A stretch of DNA of 64,000 nucleotides from Paracoccus laeviglucosivorans (GCF_900182695.1 NZ_FXTK01000003.1:124001-188000), one strand, 5' to 3'; counted from the first letter of the stretch, positions 54,324 through 64,000 are shown. Numbers and translations: made by a program. Notes: generated by a model from the letters alone, not told the origin.

Positions 54324-54776
54324 GATGTCCCTCGGCATGACAAACAGAAAACAAGGCAATACCAAAGGACAATACAAGCGAAACAGATTTGCGCCAGTGT
54401 TCGACTGCCCAGCGGCCTCAGTTTGCGGTGCAGGTCGCACAGATGAAATCCGAACGATTCAGTCCAGACAAATGACAGCCTTATGACGAAAGATGACGAT
54501 TCGGACAGTTGACGCCGCTCTCGGCGCATTCTAGCTTCCGAGGCAATGACGACCGGCCAGTCCGGCAGGGATGTAAATCTTGGAAACCCGGCGCGCGGAA
54601 AATCGCGTTCCGGGTTTCTTCGTTTCTGGCGATCGGCATCGGCACGGTCCCGCTTGTGGGCGGCTATCGCACGGCAAGGAAACATAAAGTTGACAGTTTC
54701 GCGGGGGATCGCCCCTGACAAGCCGCAGGCCGCGTGTTACCACCACCGCGACAACTTGGACCAAAGGAAGAGAACC
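54324..54776. other. divergent intergenic region with one large hairpin
   Basis: 453 bp between the HerA-like and ialB genes. The only structure I see is the hairpin at 54583-54618. No protein-like frame with a ribosome-binding site is present, and both promoters probably lie here. A small RNA ending at the hairpin is possible. Confidence 0.4.
54583..54618 (+). other. hairpin upstream of ialB
   Basis: GAAACCCGG (54583-54591) pairs with CCGGGTTTC (54610-54618), and CGCG (54592-54595) with CGCG (54604-54607) inside; then TTCGTTTC. It looks like a terminator with nothing known upstream on the plus strand, so it could end a small RNA or be a leader element of ialB. Confidence 0.35.
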
Positions 54777-55547
54777 ATGGCCAACAGGACGTCCGCGGCA
54801 CTGCTCGCCGCCATCTTCACGATCGCCGGGGCTGCCGGCGCGATGGCGCAAACCTCCGAAGCCCCCGCTGCGCCCGCAGCCGAAGCTCCCGCCGCCGAAG
54901 CGCCTGCAACGCCCGCTCCGGCCGCCGAAACATCCGCTGCGCCCGCAGCAGGTGCCGAGGCCGCCGCTCCTGCTGCGCCGGGCACCACCGCCCCCGCCAA
55001 TGGCGAACCGCAGCCGGGCCAGACCTATGCCAAATCGACGCATGGCGACTGGACGCTGCGCTGCATGAAGACGCCGGACGGGAAAGACCCGTGCGAGCTT
55101 TATCAACTGCTGAAAGACCAGCAGGGCTCGGCCGTTGCTGAAACCTCGATCCTGCCGATGACCGGCAACGTCAAAGCCGTGGTCACCTTCGTCGCGCCGC
55201 TGGAGACCGATCTTCAGGCGGGTATGGGGCTTCAAGTCGATACGGGCGAAGCCCGCCGCTATCCCTTCATGCTGTGCGCGCCGGTGGGATGCATTTCGCG
55301 CATCGGGCTGACCGATGCCGAACTGGCCCCGATGAAACGCGGCAAGACCGCAGCAGTGACCCTGCTGCCGTTCGGCGCGCCCAAGGATCAGCCGGTCCGG
55401 CTGAACCTGTCGCTGTCGGGCATCACCGCCGGTCTGGACGCGCTGGCCGAAGCGAACAAAGACCTGCCCGCCGCCGCACCGGCTGGTGCAGCACCCGCAG
55501 CCGCCCCGGCAGCGCCCGCGGCACCGGCAGCACCGGCCCAGCCGTGA
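54777..55547 (+). CDS. IalB-family invasion-associated-locus-B-like protein
   Basis: 256 residues from ATG 54777 (AAAGGAAGAG upstream). Signal peptide with cleavage after AMA near residue 23. An Ala/Pro/Glu-rich segment (about 25-75, including PAPAAETSAAPAAGAEA) precedes the IalB domain (about 80-225; DWTLRCMKTPDGKDPCELYQLL, then YPFMLCAPVGCISRIGL with a cysteine pair). A second Ala/Pro tail (about 228-256) closes it. IalB-like proteins are periplasmic, linked to invasion in Bartonella but widespread in free-living alphaproteobacteria, with roles unknown. Confidence 0.9.
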   Translation: MANRTSAALLAAIFTIAGAAGAMAQTSEAPAAPAAEAPAAEAPATPAPAAETSAAPAAGAEAAAPAAPGTTAPANGEPQPGQTYAKSTHGDWTLRCMKTPDGKDPCELYQLLKDQQGSAVAETSILPMTGNVKAVVTFVAPLETDLQAGMGLQVDTGEARRYPFMLCAPVGCISRIGLTDAELAPMKRGKTAAVTLLPFGAPKDQPVRLNLSLSGITAGLDALAEANKDLPAAAPAGAAPAAAPAAPAAPAAPAQP

Positions 55548-55554
55548 CGCAAAA

Positions 55555-55622
55555 GGGGCGCCGCAAAGGGCGCCCCGATCGGACCAGTAAGAAAGGCCGG
55601 GCATCGCGCCCGGCCTTTTTCG
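55555..55622. terminator. double terminator between ialB and deg genes
   Basis: First stem GGGGCGCC (55555-55562) with GGCGCCCC (55569-55576); second stem AAAGGCCGGGC (55592-55602) with GCCCGGCCTTT (55608-55618) then TT. The second is a strong intrinsic terminator for both converging genes. Confidence 0.85.
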
Positions 55623-55625
55623 TCA

Positions 55626-57194
55626 TCAGTTCTGCTGAACAGGCAGCGCGACAAAGCGCGGCTCACCCGCGCGGCGCACCATCATCAGGATCGACTTGCG
55701 GCCTGCATCGCGGGCATCCTTGATGCGTGCCTCCAGATCGGCCAGCGTGGTCACGGGTTGCTGGCCCGCCTCGGTGATCACGTCGCCCGTGGTCAGGCCC
55801 TTGTCGGCGGCGGCACCTTCGGGATCGACCGATTGCACCACCAGCCCGGTCATGTCCCGCGACACGCCCAGTTCACCGGCGATTTCCGGCGTCATCGGCA
55901 CGACGCTCATGCCCAGCAGTTCCGATGTGCTTTCGCTGCCCGATTGTTCGCCGTTCCCCTTGCCGACCTGCGCACCGCCGCCTTCGGCCAGTTCGCGACG
56001 GCCCAGCGTGATCTTCAGATCGACCGGCTTGCCATCACGCTGAACGGTCACATCCACGGCCTCACCCACCGGGGCATCTGCGACGCGGCGCACCAAATCG
56101 CGCGGATCCTTGACCTCGCCACCGGCGAAGCTGGTGATGACGTCGCCCGCCTTCATGCCCGCATCAAGCGCCGGACCTTCGGGAACATCGGTGACCATCG
56201 CGCCATCGGCATTGGCAAGGCCCAGCGATTCGGCGATGTCCTGCGTGACGGGCTGGATCTTGACGCCCAGCCAGCCGCGACGGGTCTCGCCAAATTCCTC
56301 AAGCTGCTCGACGACCTTGCTGACGACATTCGACGCCATCGAGAAGCCAATCCCGATCGAGCCGCCGTTGGGCGACAGGATCGCGGTGTTCACGCCGATC
56401 ACCTCGCCGTCCATGTTGAACAGCGGCCCGCCCGAGTTGCCGCGGTTAATGGCTGCATCCGTTTGGATGAAGTCATCGTAAGTTCCTGAAAGCGCACGGT
56501 TCCGCGCCGAAACGATCCCGGTCGAGGCCGAAAAGCCCTGACCCAGCGGGTTCCCCAGCGCCAGCACCCAGTCGCCGACGCGCGAACGGTCGCTGTCACC
56601 GAACTTGACGAAAGGCAGCGGGTCTGCGCTTTCGACCTTGAGCACGGCGATGTCGGTCTTTTCGTCCTTGCCCACGACCTTGGCAGGCAGGGTCTTGCCC
56701 GAGAAGAATTCGATCTCGATCTCGTCCGCGCCGTCGATGACGTGGTTGTTCGTGACGATCAACCCGTCCGCCGAAACGACAAACCCCGAACCCAGCGCGT
56801 TAGAACGCTGCTCTTGCTGGGGTCCGCCGCGACCAAAGGGCTGCTGCCCATCCGGGCCCTGCGGCATACCGGGAAAACCGAATTCACGGAAAAGATCGCT
56901 GAAGGGGCTGCCCTCGGGGATCTGCAGGCCCCCCGCCAAAGGCGAGGAAACGGTCGATGTGGTGGTGATGTTCACGACGGCCGGGCTGACCTGATCGACA
57001 AGGTCCGCGAAGGTCTCGGGCATCACCTGCTCGCGCCGCGCCTCCGAGTTCGGGGCGGCAAGCGGCTGGTTGTTATTCGCAGCTTCCTGCGGGTTCTGCG
57101 TCGCGGGTGCCTGCGCGAATGCCGCAGAGGACGCGGCAATCGCAATGGCCAGCCCCGAGGCGGTCAGGAAATGACGGGGTGACAGGTTTTTCAT
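55626..57194 (-). CDS. periplasmic Do/DegP-type serine endoprotease
   Basis: Quality-control protease and chaperone of the periplasm (DegP/DegQ/HtrA family). 522 residues from ATG 57194 (GGAGACCATCCAG upstream); the longer frame upstream is not coding. Signal peptide cleaved after AFA near residue 27. Catalytic His151 (TNNHVID), Asp181 (TDIAVLKV) and Ser254 (GNSGGPLF) are intact. Two PDZ domains (about 300-395 and 430-520). The region before the protease domain has a long Gly/Pro/Gln-rich linker (SPFSDLFREFGFPGMPQGPDG). Monocistronic. Confidence 0.95.
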   Translation of the reverse strand: MKNLSPRHFLTASGLAIAIAASSAAFAQAPATQNPQEAANNNQPLAAPNSEARREQVMPETFADLVDQVSPAVVNITTTSTVSSPLAGGLQIPEGSPFSDLFREFGFPGMPQGPDGQQPFGRGGPQQEQRSNALGSGFVVSADGLIVTNNHVIDGADEIEIEFFSGKTLPAKVVGKDEKTDIAVLKVESADPLPFVKFGDSDRSRVGDWVLALGNPLGQGFSASTGIVSARNRALSGTYDDFIQTDAAINRGNSGGPLFNMDGEVIGVNTAILSPNGGSIGIGFSMASNVVSKVVEQLEEFGETRRGWLGVKIQPVTQDIAESLGLANADGAMVTDVPEGPALDAGMKAGDVITSFAGGEVKDPRDLVRRVADAPVGEAVDVTVQRDGKPVDLKITLGRRELAEGGGAQVGKGNGEQSGSESTSELLGMSVVPMTPEIAGELGVSRDMTGLVVQSVDPEGAAADKGLTTGDVITEAGQQPVTTLADLEARIKDARDAGRKSILMMVRRAGEPRFVALPVQQN

Positions 57195-57384
57195 CTGGAT
57201 GGTCTCCTTCGCTGCCAGTCGTTCTTGGCCCACGCTGGCAATATGCTCATGTTGAAGGGGATTTTCAGGGGCGTTGCAAATGAACCACGCTCGCAAGGAA
57301 TGAACTGATCGTGACTTGCCGCACAGGCGGGGTCAAGGCGTTGAAACCGCGTGGGTTCCGCCATCTACCGCGCAAGCATTAAAA

Positions 57385-57409
57385 AAGGCCCGGAAAACAT
57401 CCGGGCCTT
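57385..57409 (-). terminator. intrinsic terminator of nrdJ
   Basis: Arms AAGGCCCGGA (57385-57394) and TCCGGGCCTT (57400-57409) with a five-base loop; on the minus strand followed by TTTTTTAATGC. Eighteen bases past the nrdJ stop. Confidence 0.9.
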
Positions 57410-57427
57410 GCGCACATGCCAATGGTT

Positions 57428-60400
57428 TCAACTGCAACCGCTGGTGCCGCCGCAGGTGTTGCACTTCATGCAAGTGCCGTTCCTGACCAGCGTGTAATTG
57501 CCGCATTCGCCGCAGGGATCGCCCTCATATCCCTGCATCTTCGCTTTGGTGCGATGATCCAGCTGCGCGACCGCCGTGGCCGAAACCGAGCTTTGCAGCA
57601 CCATCAGATCCTGCGGCAGGCGTTTGCGCAGATACCCCGTCGAGCTGATCTGCTTCAGCATCTCCAACGAGCGGGAGCCCGTGGCGCTGACGGGCGTGAT
57701 GTTCGCCTGCCCTTCGGCCTCGCCATCGCCCATGTCATCGAACCGGGCGCCTTGCGGCGCGACATGGGCCAGATCGGTGCGGTCCAGATAGCTGACCGCG
57801 AGTTCGCGGAACACGTAATCAAGGATCGAGGTGGCATTCTTGATGCTGTCATTGCCCTGCACCATGCCGGCAGGTTCGAACCGGGTAAAGGTAAAGGCAT
57901 CGACGAATTCATCCAGCGGCACGCCGTATTGCAGGCCGACCGACACCGCGATGGCAAAGTTGTTCATCATCGCGCGGAAGCCCGCGCCTTCCTTGTGCAT
58001 GTCGATGAAAATCTCGCCCAAGGCCCCGTCGTCATATTCCCCCGTCCGAAGATAGACCTTGTGCCCACCCACGATGGCTTTCTGCGTATATCCTTTGCGG
58101 CGTTGCGGCAGCTTTTCGCGGTGGCTGCGCACGGCCTCTTTGACGATGATCTTTTCGACGATCTTTTCGGCGATCACCGCGACTTTTTCCTGCGGGCTGC
58201 CGGTTGCAAGAATGTCCTCGGCCTCCTCGTCATCCTCGACCAGCGCGGATGCCAGCGGCTGCGACAGTTTCGAGCCGTCGCGGTAAAGCGCATTCGCCTT
58301 GATCCCCAGTGACCAAGAAAGTTCATATGCGGCCAAGGCGTCGGAAATCGTGGCGTTGCTGGGCATGTTGATGGTTTTGGAAATCGCGCCCGAGATGAAG
58401 CTTTGCGCCGCCGCCATCATGCGGATATGGCTGTCCACCGACAGGAAGCGCGTGCCACGCTTGCCGCAGGTGCTGGCGCAATCGAACACGGCGTAATGCG
58501 CGGGCTTCAGATGCGGCGCACCTTCCAATGTCATCGTGCCGCAAACATGGTCGTTCGCCGCATCGATCTGCGCCTTGGTAAAGCCCAGATGGCGCAGCAG
58601 ATCGAAGGTCGGGTCCAGCAGCTTGGCGGCGGGGATGCCCAGTGTTTCGCGGCAGAACTCCTCGCCCAATGTCCATTGATTGAAGACGAAGCGAATATCG
58701 AAAGCCGAGGCCAGCGCGCCTTCGATCTTTTTCAGTTCCCGCGCACCGAAACCATGGCCCACAAGGCTGGAATGGTTGATGCCGGGGCAGTTGCCAAGGC
58801 TGGCATGGCCCACGGCATAGGCGACGATCTCTTCGATCTGGGCCGGACCATAGCCCAGCGTCTCCAGCGCCGCCGGAACCGAGCGGTTGATGATCTTGAA
58901 GTAACCGCCACCCGCCAGCTTCTTGAACTTGACCAGCGCAAAGTCCGGCTCGATCCCGGTGGTATCGCAATCCATCACCAGACCGATGGTGCCGGTCGGC
59001 GCGATGACCGAGGTCTGGGCGTTGCGGAAGCCATGCTCCTCGCCCAGCGTCAGCGCCTCGTCCCATGCGCCTTGGGCCAGCGCCACCAGACGCGGATCGG
59101 GGCAATTTGCAGCGTCCAGTTCCACCGGACGCACGTTCACGCCATCATAAGCGCCCGTGCCATGCGCGGCGGCGCGGTGGTTGCGGATGACGCGCAGCAT
59201 CTGATCGGCATTGCGCGCATAGCCCGGAAACGGCCCCAGCCGCGCGGCCATTTCAGCGGATGTCGCATAGGCCACGCCGGTCATGATCGCGGTCAGCGCG
59301 CCGCACAGCGCCCGGCCGGCGGCGGAATCGTAGCCAAGCCCCATATTCATCAGCAGCCCGCCGATATTGGCGTAGCCCAGACCCAGCGTGCGGAAATCAT
59401 AGCTGCGCTGCGCGATCTCCTTGGACGGGAACTGCGCCATCAGCACACTGATCTCCAGCGTCACGGTCCAAAGGCGGCTGGCATGGACATAGGCGCCCGC
59501 GTCGAACTCGGCACCGTCCCAGAAGGTCAGCAGGTTCATCGACGCAAGGTTGCAGGCCGTATCATCCAGAAACATGTATTCGCTGCACGGATTGCTGCCC
59601 CGGATCGGGCCATCCGCCGGGCAGGTATGCCATGCGTTCACCGTATCATGGAACTGGATGCCCGGATCGGCGCAGGCCCAGGCTGCATGGCCGATCTGGT
59701 CCCAAAGATCGCGCGCCTTGACGGTCTTGGCGACCTTGCCGTCGGTGCGGCGCAGCAGCTCCCAATCGGCATCCTCGCGCACGGCACGAAGAAAGCTGTC
59801 GGTCACGCGCACGGAATTGTTGGAATTCTGGCCCGAGACCGACAGATAAGCGTCACTGTCCCAATCGGTATCGTAAGTCGGAAATTCAATCGAATCAAAA
59901 CCCTGACGGGCGTATTGCAGAACCCGGTTGACATAGGTCTCCGGGATCATGCTGCGTTTTGCGGCGCGGATCGCCGATTTCAGCGCCGCGTTCCGGGCGG
60001 GATCGGTGGCCGCGTCAGCCTCCCCGTCCCATTGCCGGATCGCGGCGAAGATCTCGTTCAGCTGCCGTTCGTGCATCTTGGAACCAGCCACCAGTGAGGC
60101 GACCTTTTGTTCCTCGATGACCTTCCAGTTGATGAACTGCTCGATGTCGGGGTGATCCATGTCGCAGATCACCATCTTTGCCGCGCGTCGGGTCGTTCCG
60201 CCCGATTTGATCGCTCCGGCTGCCCGGTCTCCGATCTTCAGAAAGCCCATGAGCCCCGAAGATTTGCCGCCGCCCGACAGTTTCTCGCCCTCCCCACGCA
60301 GGGACGAAAAATTGGTGCCCGTTCCCGAGCCGTATTTGAAAAGCCGCGCCTCGCGCACCCACAGGTCCATGATGCCGCCTTCGTTCACCAGATCGTCGCT

Positions 60401-61012
60401 GACGGACTGGATGAAACAGGCATGGGGCTGCGGGTGTTCATAGGCGCTGTCGGATTTCACCAGCTTGCCGGTCTGGTGATCGACGTAGAAATGGCCCTGC
60501 GACGGGCCGTCGATGCCGTAGGCCCAATGCAGGCCGGTGTTGAACCATTGCGGGCTGTTGGGTGCACCCATCTGACGGGCCAGCATGAAGCGCATTTCGT
60601 CATAATAGGCACGGGCGTCGGATTCGTCGGTGAAATAGCCGCCCTTCCAGCCCCAATAGGCCCATGCCCCCGCCAGACGGTCAAAGACCTGCCGGGCCGA
60701 GGTTTCACCCACCAGCCGCTGATCTTCGGGAAGCTTCGCCAGCGCCTCGGTATCGGGAACGGACCGCCACAGGAACGCGGGAACGTCCTTTTCCTTGACA
60801 CGTTTCAGCCGTGCGGGGACGCCAGCCTTGCGGAAATACTTCTGCGCGATCACATCCGATGCGACCTGCGACCAGCCCTCGGGGATTTCCACGGCATCGT
60901 TCTGGAATACGACCTTGCCGTCGGGATTGCGAATCTCGCTCGCGGTCGAGGCAAAGGAGATGTCGCCATAAGCCTCGGATTTGTCGGTGGTAAAGCGCCG
61001 CTCGATCCTCAT
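57428..61012 (-). CDS. nrdJ: adenosylcobalamin-dependent ribonucleoside-diphosphate reductase (class II NrdJ)
   Basis: Makes deoxyribonucleotides using adenosylcobalamin as radical source, so it works with or without oxygen. 1194 residues, the long class II type. The active-site segment [18 protein letters not shown] lies near residues 472-490. [10 protein letters not shown] and the later [18 protein letters not shown] are family landmarks. A C-terminal zinc-ribbon-like [18 protein letters not shown] closes with TCGGTSGCS, the thioredoxin-reducible cysteine pair region. The cofactor's nucleotide-loop genes cobUTS are at 1.6-3.8 kb, but no cobalamin riboswitch was seen in the 400 bp upstream. 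Confidence 0.96.
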   Translation of the reverse strand: MRIERRFTTDKSEAYGDISFASTASEIRNPDGKVVFQNDAVEIPEGWSQVASDVIAQKYFRKAGVPARLKRVKEKDVPAFLWRSVPDTEALAKLPEDQRLVGETSARQVFDRLAGAWAYWGWKGGYFTDESDARAYYDEMRFMLARQMGAPNSPQWFNTGLHWAYGIDGPSQGHFYVDHQTGKLVKSDSAYEHPQPHACFIQSVSDDLVNEGGIMDLWVREARLFKYGSGTGTNFSSLRGEGEKLSGGGKSSGLMGFLKIGDRAAGAIKSGGTTRRAAKMVICDMDHPDIEQFINWKVIEEQKVASLVAGSKMHERQLNEIFAAIRQWDGEADAATDPARNAALKSAIRAAKRSMIPETYVNRVLQYARQGFDSIEFPTYDTDWDSDAYLSVSGQNSNNSVRVTDSFLRAVREDADWELLRRTDGKVAKTVKARDLWDQIGHAAWACADPGIQFHDTVNAWHTCPADGPIRGSNPCSEYMFLDDTACNLASMNLLTFWDGAEFDAGAYVHASRLWTVTLEISVLMAQFPSKEIAQRSYDFRTLGLGYANIGGLLMNMGLGYDSAAGRALCGALTAIMTGVAYATSAEMAARLGPFPGYARNADQMLRVIRNHRAAAHGTGAYDGVNVRPVELDAANCPDPRLVALAQGAWDEALTLGEEHGFRNAQTSVIAPTGTIGLVMDCDTTGIEPDFALVKFKKLAGGGYFKIINRSVPAALETLGYGPAQIEEIVAYAVGHASLGNCPGINHSSLVGHGFGARELKKIEGALASAFDIRFVFNQWTLGEEFCRETLGIPAAKLLDPTFDLLRHLGFTKAQIDAANDHVCGTMTLEGAPHLKPAHYAVFDCASTCGKRGTRFLSVDSHIRMMAAAQSFISGAISKTINMPSNATISDALAAYELSWSLGIKANALYRDGSKLSQPLASALVEDDEEAEDILATGSPQEKVAVIAEKIVEKIIVKEAVRSHREKLPQRRKGYTQKAIVGGHKVYLRTGEYDDGALGEIFIDMHKEGAGFRAMMNNFAIAVSVGLQYGVPLDEFVDAFTFTRFEPAGMVQGNDSIKNATSILDYVFRELAVSYLDRTDLAHVAPQGARFDDMGDGEAEGQANITPVSATGSRSLEMLKQISSTGYLRKRLPQDLMVLQSSVSATAVAQLDHRTKAKMQGYEGDPCGECGNYTLVRNGTCMKCNTCGGTSGCS

Positions 61013-61412
61013 GCCTTCGCCCCTGCTAGGTTGCGGCCAAGCCTCATCCGCCGACGGAAACGTGCCCCGCCAGCAGCTGTCCGGCAGCCACTTGACTAAT
61101 TGATTGCTGGCCTGCGTCGCTACCTATCCGGGGTGACCACTAGATTTGGTGGAACGCCAAGCGTGGGATACAAACTGCCGTAGGTTCAAGCGTGGTTCAA
61201 CGCAAATATTTAAGCCGCTGCATCAGTCTTGCGTTGACAGCGGACTGTGGCTGACGCCCGCCAGATTCGGACGAAAGCCCCTGTTAATATAAGCGTTTTT
61301 CAAGGAAGGCGCGAAATCTCGTGCGATCCGGCGGGGTTCGTGAAGTCCGTTCAGGTGTTTTCCACAGGTATACCCACAGCTTTGCGGGCAAAAGGTTACG
61401 CTTCCGTTCCGC
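61013..61412 (-). promoter_or_regulatory. nrdJ upstream region with DnaA-box-like pair
   Basis: 400 bp between the folate cyclo-ligase and nrdJ, without a supported gene. At 61358-61366 TTTTCCACA matches eight of nine of the DnaA box; 12 bases on, ATACCCACA (61370-61378) matches seven of nine, same orientation. DnaA controls ribonucleotide reductase in other bacteria, but these sit about 350 bp from the nrdJ start. I saw neither a tandem NrdR box nor a cobalamin riboswitch here. Confidence 0.35.
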
Positions 61413-61961
61413 TTAGACGGTAGCGCGGTTTTTCGGATCAAATGACAGGATTTCGCGATCGGTGACGATGAAATCCAGCGGTTGATCGGTGGCTTCTGCG
61501 GGAATTGCCCGAATCTCTTGCACGGAATAGGCGAATCCGATCGCCGTGACAGGGCCTTTTGCCCGCAGCACTTCCAGCGTGCGGTCATAAAAGCCACCGC
61601 CATAGCCCAGCCGGTTGCCCGCGCGATCGAAACCGGCCAGCGGCACGATCAGAACCTCCGGCGTCAGTTCCTCGGCCTCGGCGGGCGGGTGGCTGGTGCC
61701 GAAGCTGCCCTGTTCCAGCGTGCCGTCAAAGCGGCGAAAGACCAAGGGACGGGCGGGACCAAGCACCACAGGCAGACAGACCGGGCCGTCATGCATGGCC
61801 ATTGCGGGGCGCGGATCCGCCTCGCCGCGCATGGGCCAGTATCCGGCCAGCACCTTGGCACCACGCCCGGCCAGAATTTCCGACAAATGCCGCGTCAGCG
61901 CCGCATCGTCACCGCCCTGCATCCGCGCCGCAAGCGCCTGTTTGCGAAGATCGGCCTTCAT
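61413..61961 (-). CDS. 5-formyltetrahydrofolate cyclo-ligase
   Basis: Converts 5-formyl-THF to 5,10-methenyl-THF with ATP, salvaging the stored formyl-folate. 182 residues from ATG 61961, which overlaps the mgtE stop as ATGA; the longer frame upstream is mgtE in another frame. YWPMRGEADPRPAM near residue 45 and the LGYGGGFYDRTLE motif near residue 130 are family hallmarks. The overlap with mgtE indicates one transcript; I know no functional reason for the pairing. Confidence 0.93.
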   Translation of the reverse strand: MKADLRKQALAARMQGGDDAALTRHLSEILAGRGAKVLAGYWPMRGEADPRPAMAMHDGPVCLPVVLGPARPLVFRRFDGTLEQGSFGTSHPPAEAEELTPEVLIVPLAGFDRAGNRLGYGGGFYDRTLEVLRAKGPVTAIGFAYSVQEIRAIPAEATDQPLDFIVTDREILSFDPKNRATV

Positions 61962-63343
61962 AGCAGGATCACCGAAGCGAGGCCGAGAAACGTGAAAAAG
62001 CCGACCACATCCGTCACCGTCGTCACGAATGTCCCCGAGGCCAGCGCCGGGTCCGCCCCGGCCTTTTCCAGCCCCAGGGGGATCAGGATACCGCCAAGCG
62101 CTGCAACGAAAAGATTCACGATCATGGCCATGCCGATCACAAGGCTTAACGCGGGATCGCGAAACCACGCATAGGTCACAAGTCCCATCGTCAGCCCGAA
62201 CAGCGTGCCGTTCAGCAGTCCGACCGCCATTTCGCGGCGCACGACGCGCATCGTATTGGCCCGCGTCAGGCTGCGCGTTGCCAGACCGCGCACGGCGACC
62301 GTCAGCGTCTGCGTGCCCGCATTGCCGCCCATCGACGCCACGATCGGCATTAAGACGGCCAGCGCCACCAGCTTGGAAATCGCGCCCTCGAACAACGCGA
62401 TGACGGATGCGGCCATCAGCGCCGTGCCGATATTGATCGCAAGCCACGGCACGCGTTGCCGTGCGGTTTCCATGATCGTGTCGGAAATCGAGCTGTCATC
62501 GCCGACACCTGCAAGGCGCAGGATGTCTTCTTCGTGCTCTTCGTCCAGAACCGACATGGCATCGTCGATGGTGATGATGCCGACCAGCCGGTCGTGGTCA
62601 TCGACCACCGGGGCCGAAATCAGGTGATACTTGTTAAAGGCATGTGCCACATCGCCTTCGTCCTGCCGGGCCGAGATTGTGCGGAAGCTGTCTTCGGTAA
62701 TCTCGCGCAGCGGCATGTTCCGGCGCGAGGCCAGCAGCTTGCCCAGCGTCACGTAGCCCTTGGGGTGGCGACGCGGATCGACCAGCACCACGTGATAGAA
62801 CTGATCGGGCAGCCAGTCTTCCTGACGCAGAAAGTCGATCGTTTCACCCACGGTCCAATGTTCGGGCGCAGTCACCACCTCGGACTGCATCAGGCGGCCC
62901 GCCGAATATTCGGGATATGTCAGCGACTGTTCGACCGCGGCCCGGTCGCTGTCGTCCAACGCCGCAAGGATCGCCTGCTTTTCAGGTTCCTCAAGATCCT
63001 CGATCAGGTCAACAACGTCATCGCTGTCCATCTCGCGGACGGCTTCGGCGACGACTTCGGGGGGCAGCTGTTCCAGCACCTCCTCGCGGATCGACTCGTC
63101 GATCTCGGTCAGGATTTCGCCGTCCATCTCGCCGGAATACAGGTCAAGGAACTGACGGCGGCGCGGCGCCGGAAGCTGCTCGATCAGGTCGGCAATGTCG
63201 GCGGCGTGGACGGGCAACAGCATCGCGTCCAGTGTGGCGCTATCGCCCGTGTCGATGGCGCGGCCGATCACCTCCATATCCTGCTGACTAAGCTGAAGCT
63301 TGTCCTCGGGGGCGTCAGTCTCGGCTTGGCGGTGCTCGGTCAT
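61958..63343 (-). CDS. mgtE: magnesium transporter MgtE
   Basis: Mg2+-gated inner-membrane channel. 461 residues from ATG 63343 (AAAGGAGCC upstream); the frame starts eight codons earlier without a site. N domain (about 10-130), two CBS domains (about 130-250) with the acidic EEHEEDILRLAGV linker, and five membrane helices (about 275-460) containing the conserved VLMPIVASMGGNAGTQTLTV pore motif, normal for the family. Together with the cyclo-ligase it forms a two-gene unit. Confidence 0.96.
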   Translation of the reverse strand: MTEHRQAETDAPEDKLQLSQQDMEVIGRAIDTGDSATLDAMLLPVHAADIADLIEQLPAPRRRQFLDLYSGEMDGEILTEIDESIREEVLEQLPPEVVAEAVREMDSDDVVDLIEDLEEPEKQAILAALDDSDRAAVEQSLTYPEYSAGRLMQSEVVTAPEHWTVGETIDFLRQEDWLPDQFYHVVLVDPRRHPKGYVTLGKLLASRRNMPLREITEDSFRTISARQDEGDVAHAFNKYHLISAPVVDDHDRLVGIITIDDAMSVLDEEHEEDILRLAGVGDDSSISDTIMETARQRVPWLAINIGTALMAASVIALFEGAISKLVALAVLMPIVASMGGNAGTQTLTVAVRGLATRSLTRANTMRVVRREMAVGLLNGTLFGLTMGLVTYAWFRDPALSLVIGMAMIVNLFVAALGGILIPLGLEKAGADPALASGTFVTTVTDVVGFFTFLGLASVILL

Positions 63344-63421
63344 GGCTGGCTCCTTTCGGACGGGCATTCATCTTGACGGCACCATAAGCCATGGTGCCGG
63401 GCAGCCTCAATTATCGGGCTT

Positions 63422-64000
63422 TCATTCTGCCAGCAATTCCAAAGCCTGCGCATGAAGGTCTTCCGAACCTGCTGCGACAATTCGTCCACCCTGATGCGCC
63501 GGACCGCCAGTCCAGTCGGTCACGATACCGCCCGCGGCCTGCACCACTGCGATGGGGGCCGCGACATCATAGCTTTGCAGCCCGGCCTCGATCACCAGAT
63601 CGACATGGCCCGCCGCCAGCAGCGCATAGGCATAGCAATCCAGACCATAGCGCGTCAGCCGCACACGGTCGGCAACGCGGCGGAATGCGGCATATTCCTG
63701 CGGCGATCCAACCTCGGGGTAGGTCGTCATCAGCGTGGCCTGTGACAGATCTACGCCCCGCCGAACCGCAAGCGGCGTTTGCATCCCGTCGCGCGCCGTC
63801 AGCAAGGCACGGCCAAAACCGCCTTCGAAGCGTTCGCCCAGATGCGGCTGATCGACGATGCCATAGATCGGTCCCTGATCGTCGGCCAACCCGATCAGCA
63901 CGCCCCAGCTGGGCGCCCCCGCCATAAATGCGCGCGTTCCGTCGATGGGATCAAGCACCCATGTCAGCCCGGAGACACCGGGCTGCGCGCCATATTCTTC
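63422..64000 (-). CDS. inositol-monophosphatase-family phosphatase (histidinol-phosphatase-like), 5' end cut off
   Basis: About 192 C-terminal residues; the N-terminus lies past the window end. The metal-binding WVLDPIDGTRAF near the start of the visible part and the distal SYDVAAPIAVVQAAGG, where the second aspartate sits, are the two IMPase signatures. The GTRAFMAGAPSWGVLIGLAD form resembles HisN-type histidinol-phosphatases of alphaproteobacteria more than SuhB, so I favour histidine biosynthesis, with inositol or other sugar phosphates as alternatives. Confidence 0.85.
   Translation of the reverse strand, partial: EEYGAQPGVSGLTWVLDPIDGTRAFMAGAPSWGVLIGLADDQGPIYGIVDQPHLGERFEGGFGRALLTARDGMQTPLAVRRGVDLSQATLMTTYPEVGSPQEYAAFRRVADRVRLTRYGLDCYAYALLAAGHVDLVIEAGLQSYDVAAPIAVVQAAGGIVTDWTGGPAHQGGRIVAAGSEDLHAQALELLAE

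Noticed and set aside
58403-60097. 564-codon open frame on the plus strand
   Set aside because: Antisense to nrdJ; no start site or domain.
61013-61412. Cobalamin riboswitch or 6S RNA beside nrdJ and the folate cyclo-ligase
   Set aside because: 6S RNA is linked to a cyclo-ligase gene in some bacteria, but I could not draw its closing stem and bubble here, nor a B12 box.

Overview
The window looks like a piece of an alphaproteobacterial chromosome of the Rhodobacterales, most like Paracoccus or a close relative. I infer this from the gene content and high GC: class I lysyl-tRNA synthetase, B12-dependent ribonucleotide reductase NrdJ with cobalamin-assembly genes, the divergent DUF6456/DUF6477 pair, an IalB-family protein, and a perfect CtrA-type box. 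No search was run; names rest on motifs and family resemblance.

Layout. 0-3.8 kb (minus): a partial TRAP transporter (dctQ, dctM) and cobU-cobT-cobS. 4-9.5 kb (plus): oppABCDF peptide ABC importer. 9.5-13.9 kb (minus): acs, an MHS-family transporter and a lone receiver protein. 14.1-18.7 kb: an FMN-binding PPOX-like protein, a tailspike-like beta-helix protein behind a CtrA box, and lysS. 18.7-27.8 kb: terB, then a tight minus-strand run opgG-opgH-opgC-fhs-nadD-dacB. 27.9-31.3 kb: a PepSY-like secreted protein divergent from a PepSY-response regulator-histidine kinase operon, with a four-half-site operator between them. 31.4-34.1 kb: preT-preA pyrimidine reductase.

34.1-43.0 kb is an accessory segment. 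It starts at a tRNA-Ser gene and ends at an imperfect copy of that tRNA's 3' end and downstream flank. Inside are three LysR regulators (beside an aldo/keto reductase, an SDR and dctA) and debris: an Xre/MbcA-like antitoxin tail, an IS110-type transposase start and a ParE-like toxin end. I read it as a probable decayed genomic island.

43.2-64 kb returns to housekeeping genes: small lipoprotein, tRNA-Val, HU-like protein, lon, csbD, a glycosyltransferase, tRNA-Leu, lipA, terC, a peroxiredoxin, DUF6456/DUF6477, a HerA-like ATPase, ialB, a Deg protease, nrdJ, 5-formyl-THF cyclo-ligase, mgtE and a partial inositol-monophosphatase-type phosphatase. Many genes end in clear hairpin terminators.

Functional links: CobU/T/S make the nucleotide loop of adenosylcobalamin, the cofactor NrdJ needs. 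OpgG/H/C make osmoregulated periplasmic glucans beside a FeuPQ/PhoPQ-like two-component system. Fhs and the cyclo-ligase both feed folate one-carbon pools. I found no CRISPR array, complete insertion sequence, integrase or plasmid origin.
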